Assembly: GCA_028708945.1 (NCBI GenBank)
Contig: JAQVXV010000005.1
Location: 1 to 64,000, forward strand
From: Bacilli bacterium
GTDB lineage: Bacteria; Bacillota_I; Bacilli_A; RF39; UBA660
Direction of reading: 5' to 3'
Length of the DNA stretch: 64,000 nt
Below the pieces are notes generated by a model that saw only the letters and a list, made by a program, of their open reading frames with translations, did not search any database and was not told the DNA's origin. Positions 23,448-32,174 of the stretch are shown piece after piece. The position numbers and the translations under genes are program-made. The stretch's first letter is position 1. The number at the start of each line of letters is the position of its first letter.

Positions 23448-24993
23448 AAATTAGACTTATTCTTGCATATCCATCGCCGGAATTTCCATTAGAATTGTTA
23501 CCATCTGGTAATGTAAAGTTTTCAATTCCGCTTTTTGAAGTACAACTTGCAATATATCCACAGTAGCCAGAACCACCAGCACCACCACCAAAACGAACGC
23601 CACCGCCGCCGCCGTAGTAACCTCCCCCACCAGCACCACCACCGTATGTGGAATTATATGTCCCACCATTACCACCAGCACCTAGAGTTCCTGGTGTTGG
23701 ATTTGAAGTTATACTAGTGTCATATGTTGCTGGAGCCCCACCAAATTCACTAGTTCCTGGACTTCCATTATAACTTGCATATCCTAAATAAGTTGGACTA
23801 CCACCGATTAAACCACCACCAGAACCACCGGCTCCTTGGTAACTAGAATCATTTCTACTACCAGAACCACCGCCACCACCAGCTATAATCATTCTTCCAC
23901 TTAAACTTAAACTTGTTCTAATATCAGTCGAACCACCACCAGAACCACCCGAACTAATAGTTCCGGCTCCACTGGTACCTCCACCGTTATATCCACCAAC
24001 TATACTCCCTGTAGCGGTATAACTACCTTTGCCACCTACTTCAACGTATAGTATTTCGCCTTTTACAAAGTAATATGTACCAGATGTATAACCACCTTTG
24101 CCACCACGGTCATTACTTAAATTAGCACTACCACCTTCAGCACCCCAAACGTCTAATTGATATTGTCCTGATACTGGAATACTAAAAGATTGAGTATTTC
24201 CTTTATATTCAAAATTATAAAAAGAATTCAATAATTGAACATTTCTAGTTCTTCGATCTACTACTATTCCCCCACTATCATAAATTGTATAAGTTAAGGT
24301 ATAGATTGTATTTGGAGTATTTCCGACCGAACCTGTAACAACAACACTAGGATCATTATAAGTAATTTCTCCACCTTGTTCTAAAACATAATAACCAGGA
24401 TCTTCAAACTCAATATTTGTGAATGTTATCATATCTGCTGAACCGGTTAAATATATTTTTTTTTCTGAATCTAAATTATCTATGATATCTAACGAGGAAA
24501 CGGAAGTTGTCTTATTATTGTATTGATATATCATATTGATACCAAAATCCTCTTCTGGCAATAAAGGATGATAAATTGGTATTTTTATTTTCAACAACGA
24601 ATTATTCATAGTAGAATCTACATCTAAAATAGTTTCAGTTGTTAAATTAATGTTACCAAAATAACTACCATCGATTAATTTAGTACTAAAGTCATCATAT
24701 TTTATTGTTTTCTCATCACGATCATAATCAAAGGTTTTATTAGAACCATCTTCAAATATAAAAGTAACTGAATCATCTGAATTTTTATATATGACAACAA
24801 TATCTTGACCAAATAGTTTTTCATAGAATGTTTCTACAATAACCGATTGTTTAGTTAAAAGTTTAGTCTTAACAAGCGCTGACACATAAAGTTCTTTAAC
24901 GACAATTATTATTTGAAATAATAATATGACTACTACTGAAAGTAATACAAATCCAAGTGCGAATTCTATTATAGTAAATCCTTTTTTATTCAT
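23434..24993 (-). CDS. Prepilin-like protein fused to an ALK-type glycine-rich domain
   Basis: The N-terminus MNKKGFTIIEFALGFVLLS is a class III/type IV prepilin signal: basic leader, G^F cleavage site and a glutamate at mature position 5, followed by the hydrophobic helix. A middle part (about 50-250) has small beta domains. The last 240 residues are a glycine-rich module (starting YKGNTQSFSIPVSGQYQLDVWGAEGG) with the pattern of the ALK/LTK receptor glycine-rich domain (PF12810 type), including VKGEILYVEVGGKG, STDIRTS and MIIAGGGGGSG. At 519 residues it is far longer than normal minor pilins, so it is probably a tip adhesin-like pilin. It lies downstream of a second prepilin gene. Confidence 0.85.
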   Translation of the reverse strand: MNKKGFTIIEFALGFVLLSVVVILLFQIIIVVKELYVSALVKTKLLTKQSVIVETFYEKLFGQDIVVIYKNSDDSVTFIFEDGSNKTFDYDRDEKTIKYDDFSTKLIDGSYFGNINLTTETILDVDSTMNNSLLKIKIPIYHPLLPEEDFGINMIYQYNNKTTSVSSLDIIDNLDSEKKIYLTGSADMITFTNIEFEDPGYYVLEQGGEITYNDPSVVVTGSVGNTPNTIYTLTYTIYDSGGIVVDRRTRNVQLLNSFYNFEYKGNTQSFSIPVSGQYQLDVWGAEGGSANLSNDRGGKGGYTSGTYYFVKGEILYVEVGGKGSYTATGSIVGGYNGGGTSGAGTISSGGSGGGSTDIRTSLSLSGRMIIAGGGGGSGSRNDSSYQGAGGSGGGLIGGSPTYLGYASYNGSPGTSEFGGAPATYDTSITSNPTPGTLGAGGNGGTYNSTYGGGAGGGGYYGGGGGVRFGGGAGGSGYCGYIASCTSKSGIENFTLPDGNNSNGNSGDGYARISLISIVG

Positions 24994-25004
24994 AATAAAC
25001 TCCT

Positions 25005-25478
25005 TTATTTTGATAATAATATCGTTGCAAAAGTATTATCTTTAAATTGAATTAATAGACGATATTCTCCGGTATCATCAAATACTATTCTATTGATAAA
25101 TTTTTTAAATTTATCGTTTACACCATAATTAATATTATCAACATTTTCATATGTAAAAAGCAATTTTACGATATTTGAATTAATTACTAATGAAGAACAG
25201 TAATCTTCATTGTCAAAATAAGTTGTTTGACAATTAGTAATATCAAGAAAATCATGACTGCTTATTTCACTAACAAGTGTTTCATAGCCATCTTCTAATA
25301 TATAATTTTTAACATTATATGCCGCATATAATCCATTTGTAGTATTATAACTAAAACTTTCTATATAGTTATTCGTGATTGTCGAATACTGTATATATAT
25401 AAATAACAAAGCAGAAACGATGATTGTTGTCGCTACAAGTGTTTCAACTAACATAAATCCTCTATTACTTTTTTTCAT
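25005..25478 (-). CDS. Prepilin-like (pseudopilin) protein
   Basis: The 157-residue protein starts MKKSNRGFMLVETLVATTII: a basic leader, G^F site, Glu5 and a hydrophobic helix, thus a substrate of the prepilin peptidase encoded nearby. The C-terminal part has two cysteine pairs (NCQTTYFD, DYCSS) and mixed strands. AAAAGGAG precedes the ATG. It is divergent from the assembly ATPase and upstream of the glycine-rich pilin in the same operon. It would be a minor or major subunit of the competence pseudopilus. Confidence 0.87.
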   Translation of the reverse strand: MKKSNRGFMLVETLVATTIIVSALLFIYIQYSTITNNYIESFSYNTTNGLYAAYNVKNYILEDGYETLVSEISSHDFLDITNCQTTYFDNEDYCSSLVINSNIVKLLFTYENVDNINYGVNDKFKKFINRIVFDDTGEYRLLIQFKDNTFATILLSK

Positions 25479-25570
25479 AAAAATCTCCTTTTATGTTGTT
25501 TTTATTATAAATATATTATATAATATAAACAGGATAAATGCTAGTCCTAAATTAAAAAGGGGATTGAATT

Positions 25571-26944
25571 ATGATAAAAACATTTGATTTTGAGAAGATG
25601 CCAATTGTAGAGGTTGTAAATGAGATTCTACTTGATTCCGCTAAAAGAGGCGCGAGTGATATTCACTTTGATCCTCATCCTGAATTTATGCGAATTAGAA
25701 TTAGAATTGATGGTGAATTAAAAAATTACGCCGATATACCAAATACAATAAAGAAAAACTTAATAACTCGTATCAAAATTATTGCAGGTATGAACATTAC
25801 CGAGACTCGTCTTCCTCAAGATGGTGCTATAAAAGCTAAATTACAAAATGCAGATTTAGACATGCGTGTTTCTAGTATCCCAACGAGAAATGGCGAGAAA
25901 ATCGTTATTCGTATTTTAGACTATTCAATGAGTTTAAGCGGTATCGAATCATTAGGATTTAGTGATAACAATTTTAAAAAAGTAGTAGATATGATGAGAG
26001 TCCCAAACGGAATTATTCTAATTACAGGTGCTACTGGTTCTGGTAAATCAACAACTGTTTATTCTATGTTACAAAAATTAAATCGTGAAGAAACGAATTT
26101 AGTTACTGTAGAAGATCCGATAGAAATGGACATTGAAGGTATTTCACAAATTCAGACTAATAGTGATATTGGTTTAAATTTTGCAACTGCCCTACGTTCT
26201 ATTTTGCGTCAAGACCCCGATATAATAATGATTGGGGAAATTCGTGATACTGAAACAGCTAAAATAGCAGTTCGTGCTTCTATTACTGGACACTTAGTAT
26301 TATCGACATTGCACACCAACAACTCACTTAATACTATTGAACGTCTATTAGATATGGAAGTTGAACGTTACTTACTTGCTAGTGCACTTGAAGGAATTAT
26401 TTCACAAAAGTTAGCAAGAAGATTATGTACAGCTTGTCGTTCTCTAAGAAAAACAAACGAATATGAAAAAAAATTATTTAGAGATGTATTAAATAAAGAA
26501 ATAAACGAAGTATATACTGCTGAAGGATGTGAAATCTGTGGCAATGGATATAAAGGCCGTATGGCAATTCATGAAGTTTTAAGAATTAATCAAGAAATCA
26601 GAGATGCTATAAGTGAAAATGTTAAAAGAGAAGAACTACGTACATTAGTTTATAAATCCGATGTAACTACTCTACTTCACGACGGTTTAGAAAAAGTTGT
26701 AGAAGGATATACAACATTTGAAGAATTATTAAAACTTATTGAATTAGACGATGATGATAATTCTAGTGGTATTCTAGATTTAAAAACTGCTATTGAACAA
26801 GATAATATTGCTAAAGAAAATATGGAAATTAAAAATAACGGAGAACAATCTACACAAAATAGTAACACTACTATTGAACAACCTATTGTAGTTCCTGTTG
26901 AACCTATTGAAAATAATAATCCAATGATGATACCAGGCAACTAA
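25571..26944 (+). CDS. Type IV pilus/competence assembly ATPase (PilB/GspE/ComGA family)
   Basis: The 457 residues include ASDIHFDP (about 28), a P-loop GATGSGKSTTVY (153-164), the Asp box, Walker B ILRQDPDIIMIGEIRDTETA, the His box STLHTNNS and a CxxC...CxxC zinc site (LCTACRS, GCEICGNG). It powers pilus extension. The long N-terminal domain of PilB is absent, as in ComGA. A hydrophilic tail rich in asparagine, glutamine and proline (about 415-457) is unusual. No PilT retraction ATPase is visible here. GGGGATTGAATT precedes the ATG. Confidence 0.95.
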   Translation: MIKTFDFEKMPIVEVVNEILLDSAKRGASDIHFDPHPEFMRIRIRIDGELKNYADIPNTIKKNLITRIKIIAGMNITETRLPQDGAIKAKLQNADLDMRVSSIPTRNGEKIVIRILDYSMSLSGIESLGFSDNNFKKVVDMMRVPNGIILITGATGSGKSTTVYSMLQKLNREETNLVTVEDPIEMDIEGISQIQTNSDIGLNFATALRSILRQDPDIIMIGEIRDTETAKIAVRASITGHLVLSTLHTNNSLNTIERLLDMEVERYLLASALEGIISQKLARRLCTACRSLRKTNEYEKKLFRDVLNKEINEVYTAEGCEICGNGYKGRMAIHEVLRINQEIRDAISENVKREELRTLVYKSDVTTLLHDGLEKVVEGYTTFEELLKLIELDDDDNSSGILDLKTAIEQDNIAKENMEIKNNGEQSTQNSNTTIEQPIVVPVEPIENNNPMMIPGN

Positions 26945-26956
26945 GATTAAGTAAAT

Positions 26957-26984
26957 AAAAAACAAGAAATATTTCTTGTTTTTT
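26957..26984. terminator. Bidirectional terminator between the pilus ATPase and prepilin peptidase
   Basis: A palindrome AAACAAGAAAT / ATTTCTTGTTT with A- and T-runs at the ends lies between two convergent genes and serves both. Confidence 0.8.
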
Positions 26985-27744
26985 ATATAATCATTTTTAT
27001 AATTGCTGTTATATCAATATGTAATAATAAAACTAGGATTGCGGCTACATTTAAAAATGGTCCAAAAGGAATGTGATGTTCTTTTTTTGTGACTAAAATT
27101 AAAGATGCTACTGGTAAGGCAATAAATGATGCTATAAAAATACAAATAATTGCCATTTCCCATCCTAACATAAATCCAAAGAAGAACATTAATTTAATAT
27201 CTCCACCACCCATTGATTCTTTTTTAAATAGAAAATCACCAACCATTTTAATTAAAAACATAATTATAAAAGCTATAATTCCATTAAAAATAGAATCAAA
27301 TAGATATGATAAATCATATATAAAAATAGTTTCTATTATTAATAATATAAGGGTTGTTATTAATACCTCATCAGAAATTATCATATACCCAATATCACTA
27401 ACAAAAATGATCAATAACATTGAGATAAAAGTAATAACTATAATTAATTCTGGTGTAAGACCAAAAGATAAATACGATAAAAGAAAAACTATTCCACAAA
27501 TTATCTCATATAATGGATATACTAAAGACAATTTACAGGCACATTTTCGACATTTACCACCTTGTAATATAAAAGATAAAATAGGAATTAACTCTAAAGG
27601 AGTTAAACGATGATTACAATTATTACAATGAGAAGGAGGAAATACAATCGATTCACCTCTTGGTAATCTATCACCTACTACATTGAAAAATGAACCAAAG
27701 AATATTCCCGTAATGAAAAATAATATTATAAAATAAATTTCCAT
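26983..27744 (-). CDS. Prepilin peptidase (A24, PilD/ComC)
   Basis: The 253-residue multi-pass protein begins FGSFFNVVGDRLPRGES and has a tetracysteine zinc loop (HCNNC at 40-43, KCRKCAC at 65-70). The two catalytic aspartates sit in SDIGYMIISDE and GGGDIKLMFFFG. It cleaves and methylates the leader of the two prepilins encoded upstream. AAGGAGGAAAA precedes the ATG; it follows the pilC-like gene by nine bases. Confidence 0.94.
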   Translation of the reverse strand: MEIYFIILFFITGIFFGSFFNVVGDRLPRGESIVFPPSHCNNCNHRLTPLELIPILSFILQGGKCRKCACKLSLVYPLYEIICGIVFLLSYLSFGLTPELIIVITFISMLLIIFVSDIGYMIISDEVLITTLILLIIETIFIYDLSYLFDSIFNGIIAFIIMFLIKMVGDFLFKKESMGGGDIKLMFFFGFMLGWEMAIICIFIASFIALPVASLILVTKKEHHIPFGPFLNVAAILVLLLHIDITAIIKMII

Positions 27745-27753
27745 TTTTCCTCC

Positions 27754-30012
27754 TTAACCAATAGCAGAGTATAATGAGAACATTGGAATAACAATAGATA
27801 ATACGATAACTCCTACTACCCCAGTTAAAAATATAATAAGCACTGGTTCCATAAATGTCTTCAAACGCCCTACTGCATTAGCATGTAGTTCTTGATAATA
27901 ATCTGATACTTTTTGCATCATTTCTGCTAATTGACCAGTTCTTTCGCCAGTAACAATCATTTCGTAAGCTGGTAAAGGAACAGCCCATTGATCTTTAAAT
28001 GCTAAGGAAATTTTTTCTCCTTTAGCTAAATTAGTAATAGTATCTAAAATTATCATCTTAAATATTTCATTAGTGGTCATTTTGTTTAATATTTCCATAC
28101 TATCAGTAATAAATACATTATGTTTTAATAATGATGCGAATGTCTTTGTAAACATTGTTATTTCATTATAGATTATAATATTATCAACTACCGGAGTATG
28201 CATCAATAACCATTGAATTAAACTTCTAAACAATTGAACATTTCGATATAAATAAGCAAATATTAATATAACAATAATTGCTATTATGAAAATCATTATT
28301 AGGTTACCCTTTAAGAAATCACTTAGACCTAATACTATTAAAGTAAATTTAGGAATTGAGTTAGGATCTATAGATTCATAAATATTTACAAATTTAGGTA
28401 TAACATATACCATAATAAATGTTACGACTGCTATAGAAATAACAAATATTATTGCTGGATATGTCATAGCCGTAATCATCTGTTTTCTTGTTTTATCACT
28501 TTGAGTATAGTATTCTTCCATGTCATCTAATGCTTCTGGTAGAGAACCTGTCATTTCAGATGCTTTAACCATATTTATTAATAACTTTGGAAATACATTG
28601 CCTCTTTTTTCTAAAGCTTCACTGAAGTTATCACCCATTGTTAAGTCATAAATAAGCGATTTAAACATCTTTTGATGTTGTCTTTTCTTATATTGATGAC
28701 TAAGTATTCTTAAAGCTTCTACTAAAGTAATACCAGCTTTTAAGTATGTTGATAGTTGTGCTAAAAAGAAGATTAAATCTTTGCTCTTCATTTTAAATCT
28801 ACTTATATTGCTACTACCATATAGGAATTGAATCCAATTTGAAGTTTTAATACTATATACTTCATATCCTTCACTTAACAAGAATGAGTGAACTTCTACT
28901 TTTGAGAATGCTTCAAAGGTATCTTTTACTAATTTTCCTTCTGGACTTTTACCAACAAATTCATATACTCTCTTTTTATCACTTTTTTCAGCATCATCGC
29001 CTTCAAAATTAATAAGTAAAGATTCACGACTGATTTCTTCTTTATTTTTTGCATTTTTAACAAATGCAGAACTGTTATATTTCCTTACAAAATATTCTTT
29101 AATTTTTTTAGGAATACCCATTAATACTTTTAAGAAGTCATTTATATAATCGGCTAATTTTTTTCTTTCGATTTTTACATTTTCGTTAACATAACTATTT
29201 CGTTCTTTTTCTTTTTTCTTACGAATTTTTGCTTCTTTTTTAGCCTCTAATAAAGTTTTCTTTAAATCTGCTTTTCTTTCTTTTTTTTCAATCTCATATT
29301 GTAATCTTACTCTTTGTCTTTCTTCTTTGATTTTATTATTCAACACATTATTTCTTAATCTCTTTTTCTTAGCCTTGAATGAATATTCAACACTTATGTT
29401 GTATATATAAGGTATTAAGATAAAGATAAACGCAATTCCTTTGAATACATACTTTACAAACAAATAAACAAAATATGAAATAGTTTTAAAACCTTTAAAA
29501 GTATATTTCATAAAATTTATAATTTTATTAAAAATATACTTCAAGGCAACATATATGCTTTTAAATATATATTTTAAAGTAGTATAAATACCTTTAATTA
29601 CATATTTTAAAGTAGTATAGATACCTTTAATTACATATTTAATTAATAAATATACTCCCATAAAAGAGTATTTAATCAATTTATAAAGTAATTCAAATAT
29701 GTATTTTATAATTTTATATATGTACATAATAATATTTTTAATGATTAAATAAGTAAATATACCTATCATTTTAAAAGTAGTATAAATACCTAACAAAACA
29801 TACTTAATTCCTTTTAATATTAGCATTAGTAACTTATATGAATAAATTCCTATATATTTAATAATAGTTACTATAAATAGACCTGTTTTTTTTAATACAA
29901 AAACAGTGCCAGAGGCAATTTTGCGTACAAAAAAGACAATAGCATTTATTATCCACGCTATAGTTTTATAAACTAATATACTAGGCACTAATAATATTGG
30001 CTTATTTTTCAT
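27754..30012 (-). CDS. Pilus assembly platform protein (PilC/GspF) with a repeat-built N-terminal extension
   Basis: The C-terminal half (from about residue 340) has the normal two T2SF domains: FFLAQLSTYLKAGITLVEALRIL, GNVFPKLLINMVKASEMTGSLPEALD, then FTKTFASLLKHNVFITDSMEIL and VTGERTGQLAEMMQKV, with three membrane helices. This inner-membrane platform works with the assembly ATPase. The first 215 residues are a chain of short aromatic/lysine amphipathic repeats (KYVIKGIYTTL type), followed by a basic helical linker (about 215-290). Usual family length is about 340-410; this is 752. Start at ATG 30012; a TTG two codons upstream is less likely. Confidence 0.9.
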   Translation of the reverse strand: MKNKPILLVPSILVYKTIAWIINAIVFFVRKIASGTVFVLKKTGLFIVTIIKYIGIYSYKLLMLILKGIKYVLLGIYTTFKMIGIFTYLIIKNIIMYIYKIIKYIFELLYKLIKYSFMGVYLLIKYVIKGIYTTLKYVIKGIYTTLKYIFKSIYVALKYIFNKIINFMKYTFKGFKTISYFVYLFVKYVFKGIAFIFILIPYIYNISVEYSFKAKKKRLRNNVLNNKIKEERQRVRLQYEIEKKERKADLKKTLLEAKKEAKIRKKKEKERNSYVNENVKIERKKLADYINDFLKVLMGIPKKIKEYFVRKYNSSAFVKNAKNKEEISRESLLINFEGDDAEKSDKKRVYEFVGKSPEGKLVKDTFEAFSKVEVHSFLLSEGYEVYSIKTSNWIQFLYGSSNISRFKMKSKDLIFFLAQLSTYLKAGITLVEALRILSHQYKKRQHQKMFKSLIYDLTMGDNFSEALEKRGNVFPKLLINMVKASEMTGSLPEALDDMEEYYTQSDKTRKQMITAMTYPAIIFVISIAVVTFIMVYVIPKFVNIYESIDPNSIPKFTLIVLGLSDFLKGNLIMIFIIAIIVILIFAYLYRNVQLFRSLIQWLLMHTPVVDNIIIYNEITMFTKTFASLLKHNVFITDSMEILNKMTTNEIFKMIILDTITNLAKGEKISLAFKDQWAVPLPAYEMIVTGERTGQLAEMMQKVSDYYQELHANAVGRLKTFMEPVLIIFLTGVVGVIVLSIVIPMFSLYSAIG
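29570..29640 (-). repeat. 33-bp tandem repeat inside the pilC-like gene
   Basis: Two consecutive 33-bp units differ by a single base and encode 11 residues each (KGIYTTLKYVI phase). Weaker copies continue on both sides. This shows the N-terminal extension grew by in-frame duplication. Confidence 0.75.
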
Positions 30013-30126
30013 GCACAACCCTACCGTCTATACTTATTATATACTAGAATAATTATAACATAATAATTGTCAAAATAAAACTATTTTTCTTTTTTTTCAT
30101 ATAATATTCTAGAAAGGATTATTCTT

Positions 30127-30444
30127 ATGAATTATTATTATCCATTTTTTAATCAAAATCCGTATCAAGGATTAATAGGAAGAACATCTTTGAAAAAATT
30201 ATTTGGTGGTTTAAATTTTAGTTCGATATTAAATGGAACTCAGAAAACATTAGGAATAGTAAATCAAGCGATTCCTTTAATAAAGCAAGTATCTCCAATT
30301 ATAAACAATGCTAAGACAATGTTTCGCGTAATGGACGAATTCAAAAAAGATGACGCTTTAGAAAGTAAACAAAAAGTAAATCAAACGACAACTACAAATG
30401 TTGAACAAAAAACCTATTCAAATAATCCCACTTTTTTCCTTTAA
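30127..30444 (+). CDS. VrrA/YqfQ-like protein
   Basis: The 105-residue protein has a Tyr/Asn/Pro-rich start (NYYYPFFNQNPYQG), a GGLNFSSILNGTQKTLGIVNQAIPLIKQVSPII core and a charged tail, matching the YqfQ/VrrA family of Bacillus. There yqfQ also lies near rpoD, dnaG and trmK, as here, but in this window the gene is divergent. AGAAAGGATTATTCTT precedes the ATG. The biological function is unknown. Confidence 0.7.
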   Translation: MNYYYPFFNQNPYQGLIGRTSLKKLFGGLNFSSILNGTQKTLGIVNQAIPLIKQVSPIINNAKTMFRVMDEFKKDDALESKQKVNQTTTTNVEQKTYSNNPTFFL

Positions 30445-30466
30445 AATATTGTTTTAACAATATTTT
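30443..30466. terminator. Terminator between the YqfQ-like gene and trmK
   Basis: AAAATATTGTT / AACAATATTTT followed by T-run serves the plus-strand gene and overlaps the last codons of the convergent trmK. Confidence 0.7.
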
Positions 30467-31086
30467 TTTAATTTGAATAAATAATAATTTAAGATGATTT
30501 TTTTGGTTATCTTTTTATTTTTTTTAGATACATAACTATATTTTTTATATAAGTGTTTTTTATATTCTAAGTTAGTATCTTTTAAAATATAAGGCCCAAA
30601 AAAATATTCATAATTACGATATTTTTTATTACCTTTTATAAACTCAATTATGACATAATACTTTTTTTTCTCATAAACAAAGACTTCGTTTTTTATTTCA
30701 AATCCCATTTTGTTCATTTTCTTCCTTAATTCATATTGATTGTTGTTAGCCTGAATTATACATTTAGATACATTAGCTCTTGCAATTATTTTAAGTATAG
30801 AACTAGTTCCCATTCCTGAAATAATAACATAATCTACACTATCTAAATTAATATTATCTAATCCGTTTGTACAAATTAAAGAAATTTTTTGAGTTAACTT
30901 TGCTTTTTTAAAATTTTCTTTAGTTTTTTTTATACAATTAACATTTATATCAGTTGCAATACAATTTACTTTTTTTACTAAAGTTAAGTAAATATCTAAT
31001 AGCCCATGATCACAACCGACATCAACTATACTAGATTCATTTGGGACCATATTAGCAATTGTCATTAACCTCTTCGATAATTTCAT
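30454..31086 (-). CDS. trmK: tRNA (adenine22-N1)-methyltransferase
   Basis: The 210 residues start [34 protein letters not shown], the SAM-binding TrmK signature, and contain VDYVIISGMGTSSILKI and a lysine-rich C-terminal coiled region. It methylates A22 of tRNA. It overlaps the rpoD stop by one base, as in the conserved dnaG-rpoD-trmK cluster of Firmicutes. Confidence 0.93.
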   Translation of the reverse strand: MKLSKRLMTIANMVPNESSIVDVGCDHGLLDIYLTLVKKVNCIATDINVNCIKKTKENFKKAKLTQKISLICTNGLDNINLDSVDYVIISGMGTSSILKIIARANVSKCIIQANNNQYELRKKMNKMGFEIKNEVFVYEKKKYYVIIEFIKGNKKYRNYEYFFGPYILKDTNLEYKKHLYKKYSYVSKKNKKITKKIILNYYLFKLKKYC

Positions 31087-32174
31087 TAATCACCTAAATA
31101 GTCTTTTAATTTTCTCGAACGTGATGGATGTCTTAATTTTCTTAATGCTTTAGCTTCTATTTGTCTTATTCTTTCTCGAGTTACACCAAATAATTGTCCA
31201 ACTTCTTCAAGTGTTCTACTCTTTCCATCTTCTAGTCCAAAACGTAGACGAATTACCTTTTCTTCTCTTTCAGTTAATGTTAATAAAACTTCTGATATCT
31301 CATCTTTTAAAAGTTCGTTTGTTGCATATTCTTCTGGACTTAAGTTTCTCTCATCTTTTATAAAATCTCCTAAATGAGAATCATCTTCTTCACCAATTGG
31401 CGTTTCTAAACTTACTGGTTCTTGTGATATTTTGTAAATTTCATGAATTTTTTCAATCGAAATATTCATTTTTTTAGCTAGTTCTTCTTCTGATGGTTCA
31501 CGATTTAATTCTAGAGTCATTTGCCTTTGAACACGTGCTAGTTTATTGATTGTTTCAACCATATGAACTGGAACTCTAATCGTTCTTGCTTGATCTGCTA
31601 TAGCTCTTGTAATTGCTTGTCTAATCCACCAAGTAGCATATGTTGAAAATTTATATCCTTTTGATACATCAAATTTTTCAACAGACTTCATTAAACCAAT
31701 GTTACCTTCTTGAATTAAGTCTAAAAATAACATTCCTCGACCAACGTATCTTTTAGCAATACTTACAACTAAACGAAGATTTGCCTCTGCTAATAAAGCT
31801 TTAGCTTCTAAATCTCCATTTTCAATACGTGTTGCTAAATCTAGTTCCTCATCCATTGTTAATAATTTAATTTTTCCAATTTCCTTTAAGTACATACGAA
31901 CTGGATCGTTTATTGTTAAATCTTTAGTAAGTGTCATATCATCTAACATAATTTTATCTACTGAAGATACTCCGCCGCTTTGCGTTTCTTCTTCTGAAAC
32001 AATAGCAATATTGTTTTCATTAAAAAGATTATATAATTCATCTAATGAATCACTATCTAAATCTAATCCTTTTAATTGGGCTGCTAATTGCTCATAAGTT
32101 ATTACTCCATTTTCTTTACCTATTTTAATTAATTCTTCTTTTCTTTCATCAAATGATTTAATTTCATTTACCAT
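31086..32174 (-). CDS. rpoD: Primary sigma factor RpoD/SigA
   Basis: The 362-residue protein has a short region 1.1, region 1.2-2 ([16 protein letters not shown], then [33 protein letters not shown]), region 3 and region 4 ([43 protein letters not shown] in pieces). It directs transcription from TTGACA/TATAAT promoters, matching those seen in this window. It overlaps dnaG at the start/stop junction. Confidence 0.98.
   Translation of the reverse strand: MVNEIKSFDERKEELIKIGKENGVITYEQLAAQLKGLDLDSDSLDELYNLFNENNIAIVSEEETQSGGVSSVDKIMLDDMTLTKDLTINDPVRMYLKEIGKIKLLTMDEELDLATRIENGDLEAKALLAEANLRLVVSIAKRYVGRGMLFLDLIQEGNIGLMKSVEKFDVSKGYKFSTYATWWIRQAITRAIADQARTIRVPVHMVETINKLARVQRQMTLELNREPSEEELAKKMNISIEKIHEIYKISQEPVSLETPIGEEDDSHLGDFIKDERNLSPEEYATNELLKDEISEVLLTLTEREEKVIRLRFGLEDGKSRTLEEVGQLFGVTRERIRQIEAKALRKLRHPSRSRKLKDYLGD

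Noticed and set aside
23457..23717. Repetitive CCACC-rich DNA and overlapping frames resembling a repeat array
   Set aside because: It is the complement of glycine codons in the pilin's glycine-rich domain; no regular repeat/spacer pattern, so not CRISPR.
27089..27613. A 174-codon frame on the plus strand
   Set aside because: Antisense to the prepilin peptidase, whose catalytic motifs are intact.
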